A DNA stretch of 11,884 bases, taken from the NCBI GenBank assembly GCA_012519875.1, contig JAAYPL010000075.1, positions 1 through 11,884 of the forward strand, read 5' to 3'. Made by a program: the position numbers and the translations under genes. This document shows, piece by piece, positions 1 to 6,630 of the stretch (its first letter is position 1; every line of letters starts with the position of its first letter). The notes under the pieces were generated by a model. That model was not told the DNA's origin. It was given only the letters and a program-made list of their open reading frames with translations, and searched no databases. The stretch is from Clostridiaceae bacterium (GTDB lineage Bacteria > Bacillota > Clostridia > Saccharofermentanales > UBA5734).

Positions 1-111
1 CCACCCGTCGCGGAGCGGCTCCAACCCCCGCTCGATCGCGCGCGAGATCCGCCGCGCCCGGCGCATCACCCTCCTGACCACCTTCGCATCCACGACCAGC
101 TCGAGCTTCAT
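1..111 (-). CDS. Unidentified protein, N-terminal 37 residues only
   Basis: An open minus-strand frame begins with ATG at 111-109 and runs off the left edge without a stop. The visible part begins MKLELVVDAKVV and continues into a strongly basic, arginine-rich stretch (residues 13-28), then a short Glu/Leu/Pro segment. I do not recognise the family. The coding strand is very GC-rich, like the gene at the right end of the window, so this is most likely a host gene lying outside the island. A G-rich run (nine G followed by ACGGGA on the minus strand) lies just upstream of the ATG and could act as a ribosome binding site. The reading frame is credible from its start and composition, but with 37 residues the identity stays open. 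Confidence 0.45.
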   Translation of the reverse strand, partial: MKLELVVDAKVVRRVMRRARRISRAIERGLEPLRDGW

Positions 112-493
112 TCCCGTCCCCCCCCCGTCACACATACCCTCCTGCCCAACCGGATGGTTCCATGATAACACCGCCCCCTGCTCAAGAATCCTCTCCCGGC
201 AGTGCCGCAACACGAGTGATTTCGCCCAACCGCCATGCCGTGGCTCCTGGGTTAGACAACCAAGCTTGCAAAGTCTGTTTCATCAGCACGGCCCATGATG
301 GCCCTTCCGGTGACGCCCCTGTGGATTCTTCAATCAAAAACCACTGCGGCCCCATCTCCCAAGGACTCATTTTCGGGCTGGGCGCTGGTTTTGGGTTGAT
401 GATATTATGAGACTTTTTCTAAGCTGGGAACCTAATACTAAGATTCTGAGCCTACTTTCAGCACTGCACGTCAATTAACGAGAGGAGTTTTGA
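112..493. other. Intergenic region containing the left edge of the island
   Basis: No convincing gene lies in these 382 bases. Composition drops from GC-rich to moderate at about 130-170, which I take as the left boundary of the island. A plus-strand frame at 162-410 is rich in Pro, Ser and Gly with no family resemblance. A minus-strand frame at 370-182 (62 codons) lacks a clear ribosome binding site. Both are probably chance. The right part is AT-richer and should hold the promoter of the operon that starts at 494. A TATTAT hexamer at 403-408 resembles a -10 box but has no good -35 partner, so I do not call it. GAGGAG at 482-487 is a strong ribosome binding site, six bases before the ATG at 494. 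No tRNA or clear attachment repeat was seen. Confidence 0.5.
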
Positions 494-2083
494 ATGCGCG
501 AGAAGATGGAATTGCTCCCAGATCCGGTACGGATGGTCGAAGGCCTTCGAGACACCGGATATCAGTTTAATACTGCAGTCGCTGATGTGATAGATAACTC
601 GATTGCTGCTGATGCCAGTTTTGTCGATATAGCCTTGGAAATGGATTATCGCGGAAACATCACTCTCGCAATCTATGACGATGGTATCGGAATGGACCGG
701 GATGAATTGATCAATGCTATGAAGTATGGATCAAAACCCAGGCCTTCCCCAGCCAGCTTGGGCAAATTTGGTCTTGGTCTAAAAACAGCTTCAACTGCGT
801 TTTGTCGTCGACTGTCGGTAATCTCCCGAAACAATGCAAGTGCACCACTTGTCCGAGCTACTTGGGACCTCGACCATATTCGCGACACAAACAAGTGGGA
901 GCTTTTGATTGACGATCCAACACAAGAAGAAATCGATAGTTTTCAAAATATTATTGGCAAGAACAAAGGAACTCTTGTTTTATGGCAGAAAGTGGATCGC
1001 CTCCTGAAAAACTATGCCAGGACTGGAGGTGTTGCAGCGAAAAGAGCTTTCAATAAAATTGCTGAAGACCTGCAAACACACCTCGGAATGGTATTTCAAC
1101 GTTTTCTTGACCCTAACGATAACCGTGCACGCAACGTAACAATGCGGCTGAATGGAAAACAATTACAGCATTGGGACCCCTTTTGCGTTCAGGAGTCCAA
1201 GATCGTCAGTAAAGAGTCCCCAGATGTGGCTCTTGGTAATGACACAACCGCAAAATTCGATATAAAAGCTTTCGTCCTTCCACGGAAGGAGGAATTTTCA
1301 AGTGAAGATGCCGCCAAACAGGCACGCATCAGCAATACAAATCAGGGAATTTTCATCTACAGGGAAAACCGGCTCATCCACGGCCCTGATTGGCTTCGTA
1401 TGTTTTCAAAAGAACCCCACCTTAGCCTGCTTCGCGTTGAATTCTCATTCGATCACCGGCTTGATGAAGCTTTTCAAATTGATATTAAAAAATCACAGAT
1501 CATTCTGGATGAAGCACTTTATGATTTCATTCTGGATTTTTTAACTCCTCCTCGCCGTGCTGCTGAGGAGCTATACAGGAAAGGTCGCAAAGTTAAGACA
1601 ACCGATGTTTCCAAAACAGCTCACGACAGTTCCAACCGAAATATTGGATCAAAGCAACGAGAAATCTCCCAGCCGGAAATTCAGTCCATTGACCAGATAA
1701 ACAGCGAGGCTGAATTGATCAATAGCCAGGGTCCAGTTAGATTAAGACTGAAGATTACTACTGCGTCCAAACCACTGGAGGTACACGTTCAGCCTGTTGA
1801 TAGTATTGACGATGGACTTCTCTGGGAGCCATGCCTGATTGACGGACATTGCGGTGTACGTATCAATACAAACCACCCCTATTATGAAAAGGTCTATCTC
1901 CCTAATCTGGCAGCGGGCGTAACTATCCAAGGTATGGATGCTTTGCTTTGGGGAATTTCCGTGGCTGAATTGAATTGTGTCCGCGATGATACCAAGTCTT
2001 CCTTTGCTGAACTCCGTTACGAAGTTTCCCGCAATCTGAGGAAGCTTGTACAGGACTTGCCGGAAGCACGGGAGGCTGAATGA
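494..2083 (+). CDS. GHKL-family ATPase, MORC/paraMORC-like, of a restriction-associated operon
   Basis: This 529-residue protein has the GHKL (gyrase, Hsp90, histidine kinase, MutL) ATP-binding fold at its N-terminus. The N box is at residues 28-39 (AVADVIDNSIAA), the G1 box DDGIGM at 62-67 and the G2 box GKFGLGLK at 90-97. A KGTLVLW segment further on fits the end of the ATPase core, and a transducer-like S5 region is likely up to about residue 360. The region of about 365-400 is polar and linker-like, followed by a C-terminal domain I cannot name. Known prokaryotic MORC/paraMORC proteins are linked to superfamily II helicases and nucleases in restriction-modification loci, and the next genes here are exactly that. 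The N box has Asp31 where MutL has its catalytic Glu. The start is supported by GAGGAG six bases upstream. Its stop overlaps the next start (ATGA). Probable role: ATP-driven clamp or DNA-superstructure change. The family call is firm, the role is inferred. Confidence 0.85.
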   Translation: MREKMELLPDPVRMVEGLRDTGYQFNTAVADVIDNSIAADASFVDIALEMDYRGNITLAIYDDGIGMDRDELINAMKYGSKPRPSPASLGKFGLGLKTASTAFCRRLSVISRNNASAPLVRATWDLDHIRDTNKWELLIDDPTQEEIDSFQNIIGKNKGTLVLWQKVDRLLKNYARTGGVAAKRAFNKIAEDLQTHLGMVFQRFLDPNDNRARNVTMRLNGKQLQHWDPFCVQESKIVSKESPDVALGNDTTAKFDIKAFVLPRKEEFSSEDAAKQARISNTNQGIFIYRENRLIHGPDWLRMFSKEPHLSLLRVEFSFDHRLDEAFQIDIKKSQIILDEALYDFILDFLTPPRRAAEELYRKGRKVKTTDVSKTAHDSSNRNIGSKQREISQPEIQSIDQINSEAELINSQGPVRLRLKITTASKPLEVHVQPVDSIDDGLLWEPCLIDGHCGVRINTNHPYYEKVYLPNLAAGVTIQGMDALLWGISVAELNCVRDDTKSSFAELRYEVSRNLRKLVQDLPEAREAE

Positions 2084-2919
2084 AAACCCCTATTCTTAGG
2101 TTTGCGATTGATAGTGTTTATAGAAAAATTGGCATTGCCGTCGAAGCAACATCGGATCCGGCCGACCCTGTTTCATTTGATCTCATCCCCTCTGAGAATC
2201 ATCCAAATGACTCCTTTTCTGTACATTTTTCCCTCAGCTGGCGTACAGCAACAGCAGAGTTCATCCCTGGCAAATTTGCTACGCCATTAATAGAGCAAAT
2301 GGGATTGGCAGGCACAGATGGAAAGAGCTTATTCACTGCTTTTGCGTCAGCGCTGGAAGCGCGAAAAACCCATCTGACATTTCGGGTAAACGGGATTGAT
2401 CTCTCTCCTCTTGATAGCACCGACTGGCCAACAAACTGGAGGAGGATCGAGCTCCAAGCGCGTAGTGCTCTTCAAGTGATTGAAAGGGATGACCTCGCCC
2501 AGATGCAGCAACTAATAACGGACCTTGTGATTCCCATATTTGGCATGGCTGTATCCTTGATTGGAGTTGAGGAAACCAAGGGATCCACTGAAGGAGAACC
2601 CGAAGGCAATGCTATCCAAACCCCAGCCACGCGATATGAACGAAAAAGGGTCAACCGAGAAGCCTGCATACAGTTAAAAGGCACGCGCTGCATGACCTGT
2701 GGCTTTGATTTTGGCACATTCTACGGTCCTATTGGTGCTGGTTATATTGAGATTCACCACATAACTCCTGTGTCCCAAATTGGGTCTGACTATCAGATCG
2801 ATATAGCCAGGGATTTGGTACCACTCTGTGCAAACTGTCATGCCATGGTCCATAAGGAAAATCCACCTGTGCCGATTTTAAGATTATCCAAACTTATTCA
2901 GGATCGGAAAGGAGAATAA
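2080..2919 (+). CDS. HNH endonuclease (McrA-like HNH at C-terminus)
   Basis: This 279-residue protein ends in an HNH nuclease module at about residues 185-260. Zinc-binding pairs are C204/C207 and C250/C253, the catalytic His pair is H226-H227 (IEIHH), followed by LVPLCANCH and H258. The arrangement CGFDF...GYIEIHH...DLVPLCANCHAMVH is that of McrA-type HNH proteins found in restriction and phage-defence loci. The first 165 residues form a domain I do not recognise; it has no transmembrane segments and may bind DNA or a partner. A short Glu/Gly-rich linker (about 164-180) joins the two. The start codon overlaps the ATPase stop by four bases, implying translational coupling. As the only evident nuclease of the left operon it is the likely cutter for the ATPase and SNF2 proteins. 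That assignment is inference. Confidence 0.85.
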   Translation: MKTPILRFAIDSVYRKIGIAVEATSDPADPVSFDLIPSENHPNDSFSVHFSLSWRTATAEFIPGKFATPLIEQMGLAGTDGKSLFTAFASALEARKTHLTFRVNGIDLSPLDSTDWPTNWRRIELQARSALQVIERDDLAQMQQLITDLVIPIFGMAVSLIGVEETKGSTEGEPEGNAIQTPATRYERKRVNREACIQLKGTRCMTCGFDFGTFYGPIGAGYIEIHHITPVSQIGSDYQIDIARDLVPLCANCHAMVHKENPPVPILRLSKLIQDRKGE

Positions 2920-2927
2920 GACAAGGT

Positions 2928-4880
2928 TTGGGGAAAATCAGTGTTAAGGATGGAGCCATTTTTCTTAGTACCGAGAAGCAACAGGTCATGCTTCTTGCCG
3001 AGGAGATTTTTGCCATCATTTTCGAAAGTGCCCTTTCTGCACGGGGCATACCACTTTCACAAGCTGAATTCAATTCTACCGGGCTCAAGTTTTCCAAATA
3101 TTCTGCTGCACCCACGGTTGTTTTGCAGCGGATTTCAGAGGATGACCTGTTCATAATCGAATGCCGCCTCTTCGGCAAAGGAAATGGTTTTGAGGCTGAG
3201 GTGAAGAAATGCACGGATTGTGATATTCCGGATTATGTCATTTTTAGAAACACATGGATGCCGTTACCTGCCGGTTCCATAGAAGCTGCTCGCTCTTTTT
3301 TAAAAGAAGTGGGTTTATCAGACTTTGGTCAGATCTCGCTCGAGCAATATCTGCGCATTCTCCAATTCAGAGATACATCGCTGCTTGTTGAAGACAGAAC
3401 GAATACATCACTGCGCGCGGCGCATCTCGCAGGCACCTTGAAAGGTGATGTACCGGTTGATTTTATGGGCACCCTATATCCATACCAAGTGGATGGATAC
3501 CGCTGGCTCACACACATGAAGCGATCCGGAGTAGGCTGTATAATTGCGGACGAAATGGGGCTAGGCAAAACGATTCAAGTTATCTGCCTTCTTCTTGATT
3601 TGAAACAAAACAGTTGTAATCCCAGCTTGGTTGTTACACCAGCTACCTTAATAGAAAGCTGGAAACGTGAACTGAAACGGTTTGCGCCAAGCTTGGATGT
3701 TTATGTTCACCATGGCAGTGGGAGAACTGGCTTTCCGGATGAACTACAAGAACATAATGTGATTTTGACATCATATGAAACCGCGGCAACAGATGTGTCG
3801 CTTTTGAGGAATGTTACTTGGCAGCTAATTGTAGCAGATGAGGCGCAGGCGCTTAAGAATCCCTCTGCCAAGCGCACCAAGCGACTTAAGACGTTATTGC
3901 GTCGATCTGCGGTTGCAATGTCGGGCACCCCATTTGAGAATCGACTAACAGACCTCTGGTCCATTACTGATTTCGTGGTCCCTTCACTGCTCGGGAGTCA
4001 GGCAGAATTCGAGAATCGTTTCCCTGAGACCATGGAGTCCGCGTCCAGTATCGAACCAATAATTACACCGATAATTCTCCGCCGAAAAGTCTCCGATGTA
4101 GCCAAGGATCTTCCCGAGCGGATTGACATTGCTCAGCCTTTGCAATTGGATGCTGAAACAGCCACGCTGTATGAATCACTTCGGCTGACGGCGGCCACCA
4201 GCGGAAACGCAAACCTGGCTCTGCTGAATACCCTGCGAATGTTCTGCACACATCCCTGGCTTTCCGGGCACTGCACACATATTTCAGCGGCTGATTGCTC
4301 TGTAAAGCTTCAGCGCTTATTTGAAATTGTGGAGGAGATTGTTTCCAGTGATGCCAAGACACTGATATTCACATCCTATCAGAAAGCAGCCGACCTCCTG
4401 TCCAGAGAAATTGCTTCCCAATTCAATATTTATACTGATGTAATTGATGGCCGAACTCCTGTCTCAGAACGACAGCAAAAAATTGATGATTTTACAAATC
4501 TGCGTTCGGCTGCTGCCCTCATTCTTAATCCGAGAGCAGCAGGAACTGGTTTGAATATTACTGCAGCCAGCCATGTTATCCATTTCAATCTTGAATGGAA
4601 TCCAGCAGTAGAGGATCAGGCATCTGCGAGAGCATATCGTCTAGGACAAACAAAGATAGTTACCATCCACCGGTTATTTTATATAGATACCGTAGAAGAT
4701 GTTATAAATGATCGCCTTACTCGTAAGCGAGAACTCGCATCCACCGCCGTCATCGGCACGGATGGTTCTGATGCAGACATGCAGGATATATTGAAGGCTC
4801 TGCGAGTATCACCTTTAAATCAAGGCAGAAGACATAATGACGGAAGCAACGGTAATAGAGAAAGTGCTCAGTGCCAATGA
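2928..4880 (+). CDS. SNF2-family superfamily II helicase/translocase
   Basis: This 650-residue protein has the full SNF2 motif set: Walker A DEMGLGKT at 208-215, motif II DEAQ at 304-307, motif III SGTPFENRL from 332, motif V RAAGTGLNI from 536, and motif VI QASARAYRLGQ at 564-574. Such proteins use ATP to translocate on double-stranded DNA and remodel bound proteins rather than unwind strands. Residues 1-170 form an unidentified N-terminal domain. The start is TTG at 2928, eight bases after the HNH stop, with GGAGA at 2911-2915 as a distant ribosome binding site; no better in-frame ATG occurs before residue 22. The 3' end overlaps the next gene by 44 bases. It is expected to work with the GHKL ATPase and the HNH nuclease, by analogy with MORC-linked restriction loci. 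The fold is certain, the partnership inferred. Confidence 0.92.
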   Translation: MGKISVKDGAIFLSTEKQQVMLLAEEIFAIIFESALSARGIPLSQAEFNSTGLKFSKYSAAPTVVLQRISEDDLFIIECRLFGKGNGFEAEVKKCTDCDIPDYVIFRNTWMPLPAGSIEAARSFLKEVGLSDFGQISLEQYLRILQFRDTSLLVEDRTNTSLRAAHLAGTLKGDVPVDFMGTLYPYQVDGYRWLTHMKRSGVGCIIADEMGLGKTIQVICLLLDLKQNSCNPSLVVTPATLIESWKRELKRFAPSLDVYVHHGSGRTGFPDELQEHNVILTSYETAATDVSLLRNVTWQLIVADEAQALKNPSAKRTKRLKTLLRRSAVAMSGTPFENRLTDLWSITDFVVPSLLGSQAEFENRFPETMESASSIEPIITPIILRRKVSDVAKDLPERIDIAQPLQLDAETATLYESLRLTAATSGNANLALLNTLRMFCTHPWLSGHCTHISAADCSVKLQRLFEIVEEIVSSDAKTLIFTSYQKAADLLSREIASQFNIYTDVIDGRTPVSERQQKIDDFTNLRSAAALILNPRAAGTGLNITAASHVIHFNLEWNPAVEDQASARAYRLGQTKIVTIHRLFYIDTVEDVINDRLTRKRELASTAVIGTDGSDADMQDILKALRVSPLNQGRRHNDGSNGNRESAQCQ

Positions 4881-5259
4881 CACAGGCGAAACTGGAGGGC
4901 ATCAGGCAGGTATCCTCGTCCCCAAAGAGCCTCGGATCCTGGGTTTTTTCCCAAGCCTAAATGTGCATACGAAGAATCCCCGTGCAGTGCTCGATATGTT
5001 AGATGATACGGGCCACGAGTGGACATTCCATTTTATTTATTATAACAATCGATTTTTTGGCGGTACTAGAAATGAATACAGGATTACTGGAATGACGGCC
5101 TTCTTTCGGGAATTCAATCTCAGAACTGGCGACGCTGTGATTTTTCGCCGTATCTCGGCAAAGCACCTAAACATATCCTACCGTCGGGCAGCAGCAATGC
5201 AGAATAGAAAAATCATACACTTATCGTCAACCTGGAAGGTCATTAAAGCTAACGTATAA
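4837..5259 (+). CDS. Stand-alone EcoRII N-terminal (EcoRII-N, B3-like) DNA-binding domain protein
   Basis: The whole 140-residue protein matches the effector/DNA-binding domain of EcoRII restriction endonuclease. Residues 11-26 (LSANDTGETGGHQAGI) and 68-84 (YYNNRFFGGTRNEYRIT) are almost the EcoRII sequence as I remember it. Residues R72, R78, E80 and R82 line up with EcoRII R88, R94, E96 and R98, the region that reads CCWGG; EcoRII K92 is replaced by G76. There is no catalytic domain. In EcoRII this domain binds an effector CCWGG copy and represses the C-terminal nuclease. Here it is free and is the last gene of the ATPase-HNH-SNF2 operon, overlapping the SNF2 gene by 44 bases. It matches the EcoRII pattern more closely than the N-domain of the endonuclease encoded downstream. 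Possible roles: specificity subunit for the operon, methylation sensor, or repressor of the adjacent promoter. The domain call is strong, the role unproven. Confidence 0.82.
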   Translation: MTEATVIEKVLSANDTGETGGHQAGILVPKEPRILGFFPSLNVHTKNPRAVLDMLDDTGHEWTFHFIYYNNRFFGGTRNEYRITGMTAFFREFNLRTGDAVIFRRISAKHLNISYRRAAAMQNRKIIHLSSTWKVIKANV

Positions 5260-5350
5260 ACACCGAATCAGGTATACACCTAATCCAATTGCCTGAGGTA
5301 ATGCAACCGCCCTAAAATCCCAATAAAATCGAACGTTTCATTTTTTTTGT

Positions 5351-5409
5351 TTTTCCCTGGGCATATTTGATATCATCGCCTTTCATTGATATCACCTTTT
5401 CCCAGGGCA
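5351..5409 (+). repeat. Paired CCWGG-containing 13-mers flanking two TGATATCA palindromes
   Basis: TTTTCCCTGGGCA at 5351-5363 and TTTTCCCAGGGCA at 5397-5409 are direct repeats differing only at the central base. Each contains one CCWGG site (5356-5360 and 5402-5406), 46 bp apart. Between them lie two identical 9-mers TTGATATCA (5367-5375 and 5386-5394), each containing the palindrome TGATATCA, spaced 19 bp. The block ends seven bases before the methyltransferase start codon. The symmetric layout is what an operator for a dimeric DNA-binding protein would look like. Candidate ligands are the ribbon-helix-helix-like domain of the methyltransferase itself and the free EcoRII-N protein encoded just upstream. 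Confidence 0.6.
5367..5395 (+). promoter_or_regulatory. Putative promoter of the restriction-modification operon, overlapped by operators
   Basis: TTGATA at 5367-5372 matches the -35 consensus at five of six positions; a 17-base spacer leads to TATCAC at 5390-5395, a four-of-six -10 box. Each hexamer lies within or overlaps one of the two TTGATATCA repeats, so a protein bound there would block RNA polymerase. A T-rich run (about 5339-5354) lies directly upstream and could act as an UP-like element. Transcription would begin close to 5402, leaving a leader of about 15 bases with an AGGG stretch at 5404-5407 as a modest ribosome binding site. This region also separates the left operon from the restriction-modification operon. 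The promoter was picked by eye and is untested. Confidence 0.45.
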
Positions 5410-5416
5410 GGCGTCA

Positions 5417-6619
5417 ATGTCTAAACAGATACTCGTTCGAAACATCCCGAGCCATGTTGCAGAATGGATAGAAAAGCAGCGGGAAGAGCATCGGATGACG
5501 CAGCAGGAATTCATTGTTTCCATCCTTGAAAAGGCATATGCTTCAACTCAAGCTCCATTGTTCCTCGGCAGGGCTCGGATCATTGAGAAACCTATTCCTG
5601 AGTGTTTGCCCTTCCGCTTTATTGACTTATTCGCCGGTATCGGAGGATTTCGCATTGCCCTTGAAAAGCTGGGAGGCCGATGTGTGTTTTCTTCTGAGTG
5701 GGACAAGTATGCGCAAAAAACATACAGCGCATGGTTTGGCGAAACACCCGCAGGCGATATCAGGAAAATAACGCCCACAGATATTCCCGACCATGATCTT
5801 TTAGCTGCCGGATTTCCCTGCCAACCCTTCTCCATAGCAGGGGTATCAAAAAAGAAGAGCCTTGGACAAGCCCACGGCTTTAAATGCGCCACTCAGGGAA
5901 ACCTGTTTTTTTATCTTGCAAAGATTATAAAGATCAAACGCCCCCCTGTCCTTTTTCTTGAAAACGTAAAAAACCTTCAATCACATGATGAGGGTCGGAC
6001 TTGGGCGGTCATTAAGGATACTCTGGAGCAACTCAATTATAAGGTTTTTGCAAAAGTGCTGGATGCCGCTCACTGGGTTCCGCAGCATCGCGAGAGGATC
6101 TATATCGTTTGCTTCGATAAGAAAGTTTTTGGTGATCAGATGGAATTCAGGTATCCAGATCCACCAAACGGAGTAGCACCTCGTCTTGCAGACATTCTCG
6201 AAAAGGAGCCTGACAGCAAATACACTTTAAGCCAGCATCTCTGGACCTATCTTCAGGAATATGCCGAACGTCATCGGGCTAAGGGCAATGGCTTTGGCTT
6301 TGGCATTCCCGATCCGGAGGGAATAACCCGCACCCTGAGCGCGCGCTATTATAAGGATGGATCAGAGATACTCATTTCACAGAACGGCCACAAACCACCA
6401 CGGCGACTCACACCTGCGGAATGTGCGCGCCTGATGGGCTTTGATCCAGAAAAGTATAAGATTGTGGTATCAGATACCCAAGCCTACCGACAGTTCGGAA
6501 ATGCGGTTGTGCCACTGGTTGTTGAGGATGTTGCAAGAGAAATTTTGAAGGCAATGTCTGCCCAATTGGCCAGACAAAATGATTGCCTGCTCAAGAAAAA
6601 TGGAACTCAAATCCAATAA
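5417..6619 (+). CDS. dcm: DNA cytosine-C5 methyltransferase, Dcm/M.EcoRII type, with N-terminal ribbon-helix-helix-like extension
   Basis: This 400-residue enzyme transfers a methyl group from S-adenosylmethionine to cytosine C5. Motif I DLFAGIGG is at 70-77, the catalytic PCQ loop at 134-136 (nucleophile C135), ENV at 182-184, QHRER at 223-227, and motif X AYRQFGNAVVP at 356-366. The target-recognition part includes TRTLSARYYKDGSEILI from 304, nearly identical to E. coli Dcm and M.EcoRII as I recall them, so CCWGG with methylation of the inner C is the expected specificity. Residues 1-45 (LVRNIPSHVAEWIEKQ...EFIVSILEKAY) resemble a ribbon-helix-helix antitoxin-type DNA-binding unit, which may regulate its own promoter; M.EcoRII is known to repress its own gene. 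It protects the host against the EcoRII-type enzyme encoded 12 bases downstream. A second, clearly related methyltransferase is encoded at 9695-8442. Confidence 0.93.
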   Translation: MSKQILVRNIPSHVAEWIEKQREEHRMTQQEFIVSILEKAYASTQAPLFLGRARIIEKPIPECLPFRFIDLFAGIGGFRIALEKLGGRCVFSSEWDKYAQKTYSAWFGETPAGDIRKITPTDIPDHDLLAAGFPCQPFSIAGVSKKKSLGQAHGFKCATQGNLFFYLAKIIKIKRPPVLFLENVKNLQSHDEGRTWAVIKDTLEQLNYKVFAKVLDAAHWVPQHRERIYIVCFDKKVFGDQMEFRYPDPPNGVAPRLADILEKEPDSKYTLSQHLWTYLQEYAERHRAKGNGFGFGIPDPEGITRTLSARYYKDGSEILISQNGHKPPRRLTPAECARLMGFDPEKYKIVVSDTQAYRQFGNAVVPLVVEDVAREILKAMSAQLARQNDCLLKKNGTQIQ

Positions 6620-6630
6620 AGTCCTCCACT

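Noticed and set aside
182..370. Minus-strand frame of 62 codons in the left intergenic region
   Set aside because: A faint resemblance to a GYF_2-type segment (WFLI...GP...WRLG) was considered, but spacing does not fit and there is no good ribosome binding site.
162..410. Plus-strand frame of 82 codons at the left island edge
   Set aside because: No ribosome binding site, no family resemblance, unusual Pro/Ser/Gly content. Most likely chance.
6583..6630. Upstream TTG start for the restriction endonuclease
   Set aside because: The extra 16 residues lie inside the methyltransferase gene and have no counterpart in EcoRII, while ATG 6631 gives the same distance to the SPNDVG motif as in EcoRII.
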